Positions 1 through 9,172 are shown, counted from the first letter of the stretch. The stretch is 64,000 nt of DNA from Rhodospirillales bacterium 70-18 (GCA_001899585.1 MKWE01000056.1:219581-283580); one strand, 5' to 3'. Numbers and translations are program-made. Notes: generated from the sequence alone by a model not told the origin.

Positions 1-738
1 TTCTACCGCGTGATCGACCAGGCCCGCCCGCCGCAGCGCGCCGACCGCTCGGCCGCCGGCACCCTGCCGACCCGCGCCAGCCGCTATTGCGACGCCGTGA
101 CCGCCGCCGCCGGCTTCGGCTGGTGGGTGTTCCCGCCGATGGATGTCAGCCTGCTGTGGGATGGCGAGCAGGTCTACTGGACCTGGGATGGCGCCGACCG
201 CTGGCTGCCGCTGGACAGCGCCCTGTTCCCGCATCTGCGCGACCGCTTCGACGCCGCGGCCCCCGCCTTCCTGCACGGCGCGGCGCCCCCCTTCCTGACC
301 GCGCTGCCCGAGCCGGGCACGGTGCAGGTCTGGACCGGCCTGTTCGCCCGCACCGCCCCGGGCTGGAGCCTGCTGGTCCGCCCGCCGGCCAACCTGTTCC
401 TGTCGTCCGGCTTCACCGCCTACGAGGGCATCGTGGAGACCGACCGCTGGTTCGGCCCGCTGTTCACCAATATCCGGCTGACCCGCACCGGCAGCGCGGT
501 GCGCCTGCATGCCGACCGCCCGCTGCTGCAGGCCCAGCCGCTGCCGCGCGCCGCCTATGACGAGGCGACGCTGGGGGCGATGACGCTGGTGGGCGAGCCG
601 GCGGCGTTCACCGCCGAGGACTGGACCGATTACGGCCGCAGCATCGCAACACCCGCGGCCGACCCGGACCGCCCGTTCGGCCGCTACGCGACGGAGGCCC
701 GCAGGCGCCGCAAATCCGGCTGCCCGTTCGCCGCCTGA
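1..738 (+). CDS. Unknown protein, DUF6065-like, 5' end cut by window
   Basis: The reading frame is open from base 1 (F-Y-R-V-I-D-Q), so the true start probably lies just outside the window; the GTG at position 10 has no visible ribosome binding site. About 245 residues are visible, soluble, with no signal peptide or membrane segment. It is rich in aromatic residues and has conserved-looking blocks such as GWWVFPP, LPEPGTVQVWTG, PGWSLLVRPPANL and YEGIVETDRWFGPLFTN. These resemble proteins I associate with DUF6065, a family of unknown function; that assignment is from memory and tentative. The C-terminal tail is basic and ends in KSGCPFAA. It converges with the receiver-like gene at 745. Confidence 0.6.
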   Translation, partial: FYRVIDQARPPQRADRSAAGTLPTRASRYCDAVTAAAGFGWWVFPPMDVSLLWDGEQVYWTWDGADRWLPLDSALFPHLRDRFDAAAPAFLHGAAPPFLTALPEPGTVQVWTGLFARTAPGWSLLVRPPANLFLSSGFTAYEGIVETDRWFGPLFTNIRLTRTGSAVRLHADRPLLQAQPLPRAAYDEATLGAMTLVGEPAAFTAEDWTDYGRSIATPAADPDRPFGRYATEARRRRKSGCPFAA

Positions 739-744
739 CCGGCT

Positions 745-1233
745 TTAGGCTGGCAACAGCCCCGGCACGCCGCGCCGCCGCTCGGCCATGAACAGGAACT
801 CGATCACCATCTTCAGCCCCGGCGGGCGCGGCATCCACACCAGGTTGACCAGCGGCCGGGCGCCGATATCGCCGGCGGCGCGCACGTCGTTGGCCGGCGG
901 GTCGGTCACCACCATCACCGGCAGGGTGGAGTCGTGGCGCGCCACCAGGCCCAGCGCATCGCCGATCTGCGTGCCGGTCGCCGTCGGCTCGGCGCGTGGC
1001 AGATGCGCCATCACGCCGAGCGGCCGCTCGTGCCGCAGCACCGCATCCAGGGCCGGTCCGCTGGCGACGTGCAGCAGGCGGATGCGCAGCGCCTCGAACA
1101 GTTCCGCCAGCGTGGCGGACAGCACCGGCTGCGCCTCCACCACCACGATGGCGGGCCAGCCGGCGCGGTCCGGCCGGCTGGCGGGCGGCGGCGCGCTGTC
1201 AGGGCGAATCCGGTCGGCGGCGGCGTGGTGCAT
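745..1233 (-). CDS. Degenerate response-regulator receiver-like protein
   Basis: The 162-residue protein starts at an ATG preceded by AGGAG at good spacing. Residues about 27-145 follow the alternating strand/helix pattern of a CheY-like receiver, with strands at AIVVVEAQP, GVMAHLP, MVVTDPP and LVNLVWMPRPP. The expected phosphorylation residues are mostly missing: the acidic pair after strand 1 is reduced to one Glu (E33), the phospho-acceptor Asp after strand 3 is absent (VMAHLP), and the Lys-Pro after strand 5 is replaced. If the fold is right this is a pseudo-receiver, acting by binding rather than by phosphotransfer. It has no output domain and no kinase partner in the window. Confidence 0.55.
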   Translation of the reverse strand: MHHAAADRIRPDSAPPPASRPDRAGWPAIVVVEAQPVLSATLAELFEALRIRLLHVASGPALDAVLRHERPLGVMAHLPRAEPTATGTQIGDALGLVARHDSTLPVMVVTDPPANDVRAAGDIGARPLVNLVWMPRPPGLKMVIEFLFMAERRRGVPGLLPA

Positions 1234-1348
1234 CGGCGTCTCCTGCGGCCGGTTATGGCGCCGGCTGGCCGAATATGCCCCGATTTGCCGCGTTTTGCCG
1301 GTGAGTTCCGCGTGAGCCAGCGTGAATCCGGCCGTGATTGCCAGAGCA

Positions 1349-1376
1349 TGATGACCGCTGAAAGAAGCGGTCATCA
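1349..1376. other. Perfect 11-bp stem hairpin
   Basis: Two perfect 11-base arms (TGATGACCGCT and its complement) flank the six-base loop GAAAGA. The hairpin lies in the 208-bp gap between the M81 peptidase stop and the receiver-like gene start, both on the minus strand. There is no T-tract after it on the minus strand, so a factor-independent terminator is not well supported. A transcript-stabilising hairpin or a protein-binding operator is also possible. The nonamer GTCATCACG at its right end recurs about 60 bases further on. Confidence 0.6.
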
Positions 1377-1441
1377 CGCTTTGGTATTCGTTTTGCCGCG
1401 TGATTCAGACCTCCGGTGATTCCACCTCCGGTCATCACGAC

Positions 1442-2914
1442 CTAGGGCTGGTTGGTGGCGAACGGGTCGGCCACGCGGGGCCAGAACGGGATGGTCCGCT
1501 TGGTGAAGGCGATCGCCGCGTAGTCCGGCGCGATCGCACCCTTGGCCGCCACGTAGCGCACCGCGCGGGCCAGCGGCGCGAAACCGGCGTAGAAATGCTG
1601 GGTCGATTTCACCACCACGATGGCCTTGTCCGCCAGCGTGCAGCCCAGCCCGGTGAAGGCGTCCTGATGGAACACCTGGCCGCGCCGGGTGGTCAGGATA
1701 ATGTGGATGCCGTCCGCCTCGACCCAGGCGCTCGGCCCGAACGGCGAGCGGCCGCCGGCCAGGCCGCCCTGGTCGTGGTGCTCCGACAGGCCGCGCACGG
1801 TGATGCGCAGGTCCACCGGCAGGTCGGAGGCGACGCCGCATTTGCCGCCGATGCGCAGGTCGAAACTGGCGCCGACCCCGGCCTCGAAGCAGAACTGCAC
1901 CGCCACCGGGTCCCAGAAGCAGCCGATCGCGGCGTTGCGCACGCCGCGTTGTACCAGCCGGCGCAGGATTTCGGTGTTGTCGCTGGGGGCGCCGCCGCCG
2001 GCGTTGTCGGCCACGTCGGCCAGCACCACCGGGCCGGCGCCCGCGCCGGCCAGCGCCGCGTCGATGCCCTCGTCGATCGTGTCGTGGCGGGTGCTGGTGG
2101 CCTCGCGCAGCTCCCAGATCTCGCGGCCCAGCCGGTCGGCCAGGGCCTGGGCGGCGGCCATGTCGCCATCGGCCACCACCACCATCTTGGCGCCCACATC
2201 GGCCACGTCGCCCCAGGGGAAGCCGTGGCCGAAGCTGACCGACAGGATGCCGTCATGGCCTTCCAGCGCCTGCATGCGCGCGACGAAGCCCTTCATCGGC
2301 TCCACCGGGGTGCGCCACATCGTCACCATCCTGCAATCGTGATAGGCCATAACCGGTTTGACCTCGCCACGTTTCGCCCGCAGGCAGATGTCGTACAGCT
2401 CGCGCGCGCGGTCGGCCACGTCGATATGCGGGTATTCCTTGTAGGTGATGATCACGTCCGCACTGGTGCGCATCAACTCGGTAAGGTGGCAGTGCAGGTC
2501 CAGCTCGATGCCCACCACCGCATCCGGCCCGACGATGGCGCGGATGCGCGCCAGGGTGTCGCCCTCGCAGTCGTCGTAGCCGTAGGCGACCATGGCGCCG
2601 TGCATCTTCATCAGCACCACGTCCACCGGCATGGCCGCCTTCAGGTCGTCCAGGATGGTGTCGCGCAGTTCCTCGTAGACATGGCGCAGGGTGGTGCCGG
2701 CCGGCTCGGCCACGGCGCAGACGCTGTCCACCAGCTCATGGCCGTCCCGCGTTGCAAGCTCGCGCCAGGCGATCAGCGCCACGCTGCCATGGCTGGCCGG
2801 GTGCAGGCTGGCGTCGCGGCGGAAATAGCCGCGCTCGCGGAAGGCCGCGTGCCCGGTGGGGATCGGCGAGAAGGTGTTGGTCTCGGTGGACAGCGTTGCC
2901 ATGAACAGTTTCAT
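1442..2914 (-). CDS. M81 family metallopeptidase (MlrC-like)
   Basis: 490 residues, the usual size for the M81/MlrC family, whose founder degrades linearised microcystin; most relatives have unknown peptide or amide substrates. The start ATG follows GAGGA. Family hallmarks are visible: FMATLSTETNTFSP at the N-terminus, GIELDLHCHLT (residues 135-145) and YKEYPHID (158-165), which supply the predicted zinc ligands D139, H141 and H163. KMHGAMV and the FCFEAGVGA region also fit. No signal peptide is present, so it should act in the cytoplasm. It is divergent from the TPR-glycosyltransferase and close to a peptide-type solute-binding protein, so it may process an imported peptide-like compound; that is inference. 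Confidence 0.85.
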   Translation of the reverse strand: MKLFMATLSTETNTFSPIPTGHAAFRERGYFRRDASLHPASHGSVALIAWRELATRDGHELVDSVCAVAEPAGTTLRHVYEELRDTILDDLKAAMPVDVVLMKMHGAMVAYGYDDCEGDTLARIRAIVGPDAVVGIELDLHCHLTELMRTSADVIITYKEYPHIDVADRARELYDICLRAKRGEVKPVMAYHDCRMVTMWRTPVEPMKGFVARMQALEGHDGILSVSFGHGFPWGDVADVGAKMVVVADGDMAAAQALADRLGREIWELREATSTRHDTIDEGIDAALAGAGAGPVVLADVADNAGGGAPSDNTEILRRLVQRGVRNAAIGCFWDPVAVQFCFEAGVGASFDLRIGGKCGVASDLPVDLRITVRGLSEHHDQGGLAGGRSPFGPSAWVEADGIHIILTTRRGQVFHQDAFTGLGCTLADKAIVVVKSTQHFYAGFAPLARAVRYVAAKGAIAPDYAAIAFTKRTIPFWPRVADPFATNQP

Positions 2915-3014
2915 GCGGCCGGTTCCTCGTGCTGGGATGGGCAGCCTAGAGCGGTTCCGCCGAGCCTGGAAACGCTCTACCGTTGCAACCCAGTCCACCA
3001 GCGAGCGAGCCGCC

Positions 3015-4442
3015 GTGAACGCACTCGACCTGCCGACACTCCCCCCGCGCATCGCCGGCGGCCTGGTGCCGATGCCGCCCGGCGAGGTGCTGGCGGTCGC
3101 CCAGGAATATGTCGAGGCCGGCCGGCTGGACGCCGCCGAGCGCATGCTGCGCCACATCCTCGCCGCCCTGCCCGAGCAGCCGGAGGCGCTGCACATGCTG
3201 GGGCTGGTGGCGTATCGCCGTGGCGACGGCGAGACGGCGATGCGACTGATGGAGCAGGCGGTGGCGCGCGGCGGCACGCGCCCGGTGCATTGGCGCAACC
3301 TGTCAGAAGTGTGCCGGGTGAACCTGCGCCTGGACCGCGCGCTGGTGGCCGCGCGCCGGGCGATCGCGCTCGATCCGGCGGAGGCGCTCGGGTTGTTCAA
3401 CCTGGCGATGGTCTATTACGACCGCATGGAGCTCGGCCCCTGCATCGCCTCGGCCCGCGCGGCGCTGGACCTCAAGCCCGACCTGCCGCAGGCGCGCATG
3501 AAGCTGGCGCAGGCGCTGCTGGCCAATGGCGAACTCGCCGAGGGTTGGGTGCATTACGAATGGCGCTACCGCATTCCGGGCGCCGCGCCGCTGATGCCCC
3601 CGGTCAGCCAGCCGCAATGGGACGGCGCGCCGCTCGGCGGGCAGCGGCTGCTGCTGGTGGCCGACCAGGGCTTTGGCGACGTGATCCAGTTCGCCCGCTA
3701 CCTGCCCTGGGTGCTGGCGCGCTGCCCGACGGTGGCGGTGGCATGCAGCCCGGAGATCCTGCCGGTGCTGCGCGCCATGCACCCGGAGGTGCCGCTGTAC
3801 ACGCGCTGGGAGGCGATTCCGCCCTTCGTCGCCTTCTGCGCGCTCTCCGGCCTGCCGCGGCTGCATGGCACGCGGCTGGACAGCATTCCTGTGCCGGTGC
3901 CGTACCTGGCGGCCGAGGCGCCGCGGGCGGCGGCCTGGAAGGCGCGGCTGGACGCCCGGCTGCCGGCGGGCGCGAAGCGCATCGGCATCGCCTGGGCCGG
4001 GCGGCCGACCCACAACAACGACCGCAACCGCTCGGTGGCGCTGGCCGCCCTGGCGCCGCTGGGGCGGGTGCCGGGGGTGGCGCTGGTGTCGCTGCAGAAG
4101 GGGCCGGCGGCGGCCCAGATCGCCGCAGGCTGGGCCGGCCCGGCGCCGCTGCTGGACCTGGACTCCGAGATCGCCGATTTCCTCGATACCGCCGCGATCA
4201 TCGCCAACCTGGACCTGCTGGTGACGGTGGACACCGCGATCGGCCACATGGCCGGCGCGATGGGCCGGCCGGGCTGGATCATGCTGCCCTTCGCGCCCGA
4301 TTGGCGCTGGCTCGCCGGGCGCGCCGACACGCCGTGGTATCCCTCGCTGCGGCTGTTCCGCCCGGCCGCGCCGCGCGACTGGGACGGCGTGGTGGCGCAG
4401 GTGGCGGCGGCGTTGCCGCGCTTCGTGGCTGGCGCCGGCTGA
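3015..4442 (+). CDS. TPR-repeat protein with glycosyltransferase-like C-terminal domain
   Basis: 475 residues from a GTG start; earlier in-frame starts at 2856 and 2943 would overlap the promoter side of the divergent peptidase gene. Residues about 24-185 form tetratricopeptide repeats (for example AGRLDAAERMLRHILAALP and LFNLAMVYYDRMELGPCI). The remainder resembles the heptosyltransferase/ADP-heptose-type (family 9) fold, with VADQGFGDVIQFARYLP and, near the end, TVDTAIGHMAGAMGRPGW. This architecture is common in alphaproteobacteria and is usually annotated as a TPR glycosyltransferase; acceptor and donor are unknown. There is no signal peptide. It lies 53 bp ahead of the solute-binding protein gene on the same strand. 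Confidence 0.75.
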   Translation: MNALDLPTLPPRIAGGLVPMPPGEVLAVAQEYVEAGRLDAAERMLRHILAALPEQPEALHMLGLVAYRRGDGETAMRLMEQAVARGGTRPVHWRNLSEVCRVNLRLDRALVAARRAIALDPAEALGLFNLAMVYYDRMELGPCIASARAALDLKPDLPQARMKLAQALLANGELAEGWVHYEWRYRIPGAAPLMPPVSQPQWDGAPLGGQRLLLVADQGFGDVIQFARYLPWVLARCPTVAVACSPEILPVLRAMHPEVPLYTRWEAIPPFVAFCALSGLPRLHGTRLDSIPVPVPYLAAEAPRAAAWKARLDARLPAGAKRIGIAWAGRPTHNNDRNRSVALAALAPLGRVPGVALVSLQKGPAAAQIAAGWAGPAPLLDLDSEIADFLDTAAIIANLDLLVTVDTAIGHMAGAMGRPGWIMLPFAPDWRWLAGRADTPWYPSLRLFRPAAPRDWDGVVAQVAAALPRFVAGAG

Positions 4443-4495
4443 ATTCGTGGTCCTATAGTGTCGGCAAGGGGCTGAATATAACTGGGAGACTGCTG

Positions 4496-6028
4496 ATGCG
4501 CACCACCCGCCGTGGCGTTCTGCGTTCCATCGGGGCCGCCGGCCTTGCCCTGCCGTTCCTGCGCACCGCCGCGCATGCCGCGCGCGTGCCGGGCACCATC
4601 ACCTTCGGCCTGTCCAGCTACCCGCCCAATACCCAGCCCTGGGCCAATACCGGCACCGCCTCGCTGACCGTGAAGGTGCAGATGTACCGCGGCCTGCTGT
4701 CGTACGACGCCGCCGGCGCGCTGCGCCCGGAATTGGCGGAAAGCTGGCAGTCCGACGGCGGCACCGGCTGGACCTTCAAGCTGCGCGACGCGGTGTTCCA
4801 CAACGGCAAGCCGGTCACCTCGGCGGACGTGAAATGGACGCTGGAGCAGGTGGCCGGGCCGAAATCCACCGCCTATTTGCGCACCGACATGCAGGAGATC
4901 GAGCGGATCGAGACGCCGGACGCGCGCACCGTCCGCCTGGTCACCAAGGTGCCGAATGCGGTGCTGCCGGAAAAGCTGGCCAGCCCGCATATGCCGATCA
5001 TCGCCGCCGGCTCGACGGATAATGGCGGCGCGCCGGTCGGCGCCGGCCCCTATGTGATGACCGCCAGCGAGCGCGGCGTGTCGATCGACTTCAAGGCGTT
5101 CGACAAATACTACAAGCCGGGCCTGCCGAAAGTGAAGGCGCTGCGTTTCGTCGCTTATGCCGACGAGAACCTGCGTGTGGCGGCGTTGCAGGCGGGCGAC
5201 GTGGACATCATCGAATACGTGCCCTGGCAGGCGATGGACGCCATCGAGGCGGACAAGCGGCTGGCCATGCAGAACGTGGACGGCCCGTTCATGGCGCTGT
5301 CGTTCAATGGCGGGCAGGGGCCGTTCAAGGACAAGCTGGTGCGCCAGGCGGTGGCCTTCGCCATCAAGCGCGACGAGATCGTCAAGGCCGCCTTCTTCGG
5401 CCGCGGAAATCCGCTCGAGGGCATTCCGATCGCCCCCAGCAGCCCGTTTTTCGACAAGGCGCGCTCGCAGTTCTGGAAATACGACCCGGCGCGGGCCAAG
5501 GCGCTGCTGGCCCAGGCCGGGCACCCGAACGGCTTCGCCTGCACGCTGCTCTCCACCGCGCAGTACGGCATGCACAAATCCACCGCCGAGGTGGTGCAGC
5601 AGAACCTGGCGGCGATCGGCGTGCAGGTGACGCTGAACCTGCCCGACTGGGCGACCCGCGTGGCGCTGGGCAATCGCGGCCAGTACGAGTTCGTGGTGCA
5701 GGGCACGACGGCGGACAACAACGACCCGGACGGCCTGGCCTCGGTGCTGGACGGCAGCCTGCCGCCGAACAACGCGCGCAGCGTGAACCTGCCGACGCCG
5801 GATATCCATGCGCTGTTCGCCAAGGGCCGCGCCGAGTTCGACCAGGCCAAGCGCAAGGCGATCTATGCCGAGCTGGAGACGCGGGCGCTGGACGAATGCC
5901 CGCTGGTGGGGCTGGCCTGGCGCGCCCAGGGCTATGCCATGGCCAAGGACCTGCAGGGCTTCCACAATCTGCCGAGCGCCATGACCTTCTTCTCCGGGCT
6001 GACCCTGGAAGATTCGTATTTCGCCTGA
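4496..6028 (+). CDS. ABC transporter solute-binding protein, peptide/opine type (SBP_bac_5)
   Basis: 510 residues. The N-terminus has a twin-arginine signal (R5-R6, TRRGVLRSIGAAG) followed by a hydrophobic stretch and an AHA cleavage-like site, so export is probably by Tat. The body matches periplasmic peptide/nickel-type binding proteins: YRGLLSYD, LRPELAESW, GTGWTFKLRDAVFHNGKPVTSADV, VGAGPYV, and near the end DNNDPDG. Ligands of this family include di- and oligopeptides, opines and nickel; the sequence alone does not decide. The cognate permeases are probably those at 12864-16712, separated from it by the methyltransferase, oxidoreductase and hydantoinase genes. Confidence 0.88.
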   Translation: MRTTRRGVLRSIGAAGLALPFLRTAAHAARVPGTITFGLSSYPPNTQPWANTGTASLTVKVQMYRGLLSYDAAGALRPELAESWQSDGGTGWTFKLRDAVFHNGKPVTSADVKWTLEQVAGPKSTAYLRTDMQEIERIETPDARTVRLVTKVPNAVLPEKLASPHMPIIAAGSTDNGGAPVGAGPYVMTASERGVSIDFKAFDKYYKPGLPKVKALRFVAYADENLRVAALQAGDVDIIEYVPWQAMDAIEADKRLAMQNVDGPFMALSFNGGQGPFKDKLVRQAVAFAIKRDEIVKAAFFGRGNPLEGIPIAPSSPFFDKARSQFWKYDPARAKALLAQAGHPNGFACTLLSTAQYGMHKSTAEVVQQNLAAIGVQVTLNLPDWATRVALGNRGQYEFVVQGTTADNNDPDGLASVLDGSLPPNNARSVNLPTPDIHALFAKGRAEFDQAKRKAIYAELETRALDECPLVGLAWRAQGYAMAKDLQGFHNLPSAMTFFSGLTLEDSYFA

Positions 6029-6062
6029 CGCCGCGCGGGTGTCTACCAGGGGGGATCGGGGC

Positions 6063-7619
6063 GTGGCGCAGTGGAACGCCGGCTATGTCGCGGATATCTC
6101 GTACACCACGGGGTTCTACCGTGAGATCACGCCGGCCTGGATGGGGTTCGCGGCGTTGCTGCTGGGCCATCGCGCGGCCGACATCACGCGCCCGTTCCGC
6201 TGGGCGGAGCTGGGCTGCGGCCAAGGGTTCACCGCCACCGTCGCCGCCGCCTGCCATCCGCAGGCGGAGTTCTGGGGGTTCGACTTCAATCCCTCGCATA
6301 TCGACAATGCGAGCCATCTGGCCGCCGCCGCCGGGCTGGGCAACCTGCATTTGCGCGAGGCGGCCTTCGCCGACCTCGCGGCCGCCCCGGACGGCGCGCT
6401 GCCGCAGTTCGACTTCATCGTGCTGCACGGCATCTGGAGCTGGGTGTCGGCCGAGCAGCGCGCGCATCTGGTCCGCTTCATCCGCCGCCATCTCGCGCCG
6501 GGCGGCCTAGTCTACAACAGCTACAACACGTTGGCCGGCTGGGCGGCGATGCTGCCGATCCAGCGGCTGATCCGGCGCTGGCTGACGCAGAACCCGCTGC
6601 CCGCGCTGGAGGCGGCGGCCGGGGTGATCAAATATCTCCAGGACCTGTGCAAGACCGATGCGGCGTTCTTCCAGCAGAATGCCGCCGTGGTGGGCCGGCT
6701 GGAGAAGATCGGCACGCTGGACCCGCGCTATTTCGTACACGAGTATTTCAACGCCACCTGGGAGCCGACCGGGTTCGACCTTGTGTCGGCGGACATGGAG
6801 GAGGCCCGCTGCGGCTTCATCGGCAGCGCCACGCTGGTGGATAACATGGACGCGGTGGCCGTGCCGCCGGGCGTCGGCAAGGTTATCGCCAGGACCGGCG
6901 ACCCGGTGACGAGGGAGTTGCTGCGCGACCTCGGCGCCGCCCGGGCGTTCCGCCGCGACCTGTACCGCCGGGGCACCGACCAGCCGTTGGCGGGTGAGCA
7001 CATGGCGATGCTGGAGGCGATCACCATCACCGGCACCGGGAGCGAGCGCGAGCCGGACATCCAGTTCCAGACCGGCATCGGCTACGTCACCCCGAAGGCG
7101 GAGATCTACGGCCCGGTGCTGGAGCGGTTGACCAGAGGCCCGCTGGGCATGCGGGAGTTGCGCGCCATGCCGGCGCTGCGCGACCAGCCGATGGCTGAGG
7201 CGTTGCAGGTGGTCGGCTTCCTGACCGCCGGCGGGCTGGCCCATCCCACGCCGGCGGATCGGCTTGACCATGCCTCCGTCGCGGCCGCGCTTGCCCTCAA
7301 CCGGCAGATCGGGCTGGGCAACGAGCGGGGCGGCAACACGCATTTCCTCGCCGCCCCGCGGATCGGCTCGGCGCTGGCCATCGACCCGGTGGAGGCGATG
7401 ATACTGCCCGAACTCTCCGCCGAAGGGCCGCTCGATGTCGCGACCCTGGCGGCGCGGGTGCTGGCGATCCTGGCGCAGAGCGGGCGGTCAGTGATGAAGG
7501 ACGGCACGGTGGTGCCCGACCCCGCCGCCGCGCGCGCCAGCATGACCGAGACCGTCACCCGCATCGTCGCCGAGCGGGTGCCGCTGTTCCGCCGCCTGGG
7601 CATTCTGGAGGGGGGTTAG
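6063..7619 (+). CDS. Class I SAM methyltransferase with C-terminal regulatory domain
   Basis: I chose the GTG at 6063 because a G-rich ribosome binding site lies about eight bases upstream; a GTG at 6039 has none. The protein is 518 residues. Residues about 10-170 form a Rossmann-type methyltransferase with motif I AELGCGQG (residues 48-55), followed by DFNPSHI and FDFIVLHGIWSWV. The middle and C-terminal parts resemble the methyltransferase regulatory domain (PF10119 type) found after such domains in proteobacteria. The substrate is unknown. It is 34 bp downstream of the solute-binding protein gene, possibly co-transcribed. Its stop overlaps the stop of the convergent FAD oxidoreductase by four bases. 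Confidence 0.8.
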   Translation: MAQWNAGYVADISYTTGFYREITPAWMGFAALLLGHRAADITRPFRWAELGCGQGFTATVAAACHPQAEFWGFDFNPSHIDNASHLAAAAGLGNLHLREAAFADLAAAPDGALPQFDFIVLHGIWSWVSAEQRAHLVRFIRRHLAPGGLVYNSYNTLAGWAAMLPIQRLIRRWLTQNPLPALEAAAGVIKYLQDLCKTDAAFFQQNAAVVGRLEKIGTLDPRYFVHEYFNATWEPTGFDLVSADMEEARCGFIGSATLVDNMDAVAVPPGVGKVIARTGDPVTRELLRDLGAARAFRRDLYRRGTDQPLAGEHMAMLEAITITGTGSEREPDIQFQTGIGYVTPKAEIYGPVLERLTRGPLGMRELRAMPALRDQPMAEALQVVGFLTAGGLAHPTPADRLDHASVAAALALNRQIGLGNERGGNTHFLAAPRIGSALAIDPVEAMILPELSAEGPLDVATLAARVLAILAQSGRSVMKDGTVVPDPAAARASMTETVTRIVAERVPLFRRLGILEGG

Positions 7620-8953
7620 ATCCTTCCCGGCCGGATGGCGCCGGCGAAGCGGTTGAACGCATAGGGCGCGGGGTCCACCGCCACCGGGTCGCCGGCCACG
7701 ATGTCGGCCATCAGCTTGCCGGCGCCCGGCCCGATGCCGAAGCCATGGCCCGAGAAGCCGGTGGCCAGGTGGAAGCCGGGCAGGGCGTCCACCGCCGAGA
7801 TCACCGGCACCGCGTCGGGCGTGACATCGATCAGCCCGCCCCAGCGTTCAGCCTCCTGCATCCTGGCGAAGGCGGGGAAGGCGCGCACCAGATTGTCGCG
7901 CGCCTCCTTCAGGATGGAGGCGTGCGGCGCCGGGTCGAGCACGCGGACCTTCTCGAACGGCGACTCGGCATCCAGCGCCCAGCGGCGCGGGGTGCGCCAT
8001 TCGGTGAGGAACTGGCCGCCGACGCGCAGCCGCAGCTCCTTCCAGGAGGTGCGCAGCGAGGGCAGGAACTCGGTGAACAGGCGGAAGCTGTCCGGCGTGA
8101 TCTCGCTGACCGAGGCGTTGCGGCGCGCGATGGTGTAGCCGCCGTCCAGCCGCTTGCGGAACGCGAAGTCTGACGCGCCGGCCGACACGTCGGGCACGCC
8201 GTCCAGCGGCTGGGTGCGGAAGCAGGTGCCCAGCACCTTCAACTGCGGCAGGTCGATGCCGCCGCCATTGGGCAGCGCCATGTTGCCGGTGAACAGCCGG
8301 CTCCAGGCGCCGCCGGCCAGCACCACGCTGTCGCAGGTGATACGCCCGCGCTCGGTCACCACGCCGCAGACGCGCCCGCCCTTGGTCTCCACGCCGCGCA
8401 CCGCGCAGCCGGTCAGGATGGTGGCGCCCAGCGCGCGCGCGGCGTTGGCGATGGTGGGTGCGGCCTTCTGCGGCTCGGCGCGGCCGTCGCTGGGGGTGTA
8501 GAGGGCGCCCTTGAACGGCCGGCCGGCGCCGGGCAGCACGGAGTCGATCTCACCCGGCGCCAGCAGGCGCGAATCGAGCTGGAATTCGCGCGCCTGCTCC
8601 AGCCATGCCTCGTATTCGTCCAGCTCCGCCTGGGTTTCGCACAGATAAACGATGCCGCACTGGTTGAAGCCGGTTTCCATGCCGGTCAGCGCGTTCATCT
8701 GCCGCCACCAGCGCAGGCTTTCCATCCCGAGCGGGATTTCGCGGGGATCGCGGCCCATCACGCGCGTCCAGCCCCAGTTGCGGCCGGATTGCTCGGCGCC
8801 GATCGTGCCCTTTTCGCAGAGCACGACGGGAATGCCCTTCTGCGCCAGGAAATACGCCGTGCTGGCGCCGACGATGCCGCCGCCGATCACCACCACTGAG
8901 GTGGTGTGCGGCATGGTCTCGCTGGCCTGAACCGGATCCATCCGCGGGGCCAT
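7616..8953 (-). CDS. FAD-dependent oxidoreductase, DAO (D-amino acid/glycine oxidase) family
   Basis: 445 residues, start ATG preceded by AAGGAG. The N-terminal dinucleotide-binding motif VVVIGGGIVGASTAYFLAQ (residues 20-38) and the C-terminal GFSGHGFGIGPGAGKLMADI are typical of the DAO fold. EKGTIGAEQSGRNWGW is the flavin-contact segment of the GlyOx/sarcosine-oxidase-like branch. The likely reaction is oxidation of an amine or N-substituted amino acid with release of peroxide or electron transfer, but the substrate cannot be read from sequence. It is transcribed divergently from hyuA across a 219-bp gap, in line with a role in the same amide/imino-acid breakdown route. Confidence 0.85.
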   Translation of the reverse strand: MAPRMDPVQASETMPHTTSVVVIGGGIVGASTAYFLAQKGIPVVLCEKGTIGAEQSGRNWGWTRVMGRDPREIPLGMESLRWWRQMNALTGMETGFNQCGIVYLCETQAELDEYEAWLEQAREFQLDSRLLAPGEIDSVLPGAGRPFKGALYTPSDGRAEPQKAAPTIANAARALGATILTGCAVRGVETKGGRVCGVVTERGRITCDSVVLAGGAWSRLFTGNMALPNGGGIDLPQLKVLGTCFRTQPLDGVPDVSAGASDFAFRKRLDGGYTIARRNASVSEITPDSFRLFTEFLPSLRTSWKELRLRVGGQFLTEWRTPRRWALDAESPFEKVRVLDPAPHASILKEARDNLVRAFPAFARMQEAERWGGLIDVTPDAVPVISAVDALPGFHLATGFSGHGFGIGPGAGKLMADIVAGDPVAVDPAPYAFNRFAGAIRPGRI

Positions 8954-9073
8954 CCTGTGCTCCTTCGAAAGCGTCGGGCGGAAGCGTAGAGCGTTGCGGA
9001 GTCGGGCGCCATGGGAGGGGGGAGGGAAGTGCTCCCCCCTTTGCCAGAAGATAACCGCCTCCTGACCTGCCCT

Positions 9074-9090
9074 GGCAGATCTCTTGCATA
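9074..9090 (+). promoter_or_regulatory. Candidate sigma-54 promoter for the hyu-transporter operon
   Basis: The sequence TGGCAG-N5-TTGCAT has the GG and GC pairs at the -24/-12 spacing of sigma-54 promoters (GG, ten bases, GC), close to the consensus TGGCAC-N5-TTGCA. It points towards hyuA, whose ATG is 83 bases further on. The -12 element is also the left arm of a seven-base inverted repeat (CTTGCAT at 9084-9090, ATGCAAG at 9106-9112). No enhancer-binding protein gene is in the window. Sigma-54 control would fit a nitrogen-scavenging role. Confidence 0.5.
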
Positions 9091-9172
9091 ACCCGACCCG
9101 GAACATGCAAGGCGGCTTCTGCCGGCGCCGGTCATGCTCTAGAAATGTGCGGACTGGCAGAAGGAATGGCGC

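Noticed and set aside
1400..6028. Apparent 1542-residue plus-strand frame ending in the solute-binding protein
   Set aside because: The first 1032 codons run antisense to the M81 gene and out of frame with the TPR-glycosyltransferase. The Tat signal and start at 4496 mark the real gene.
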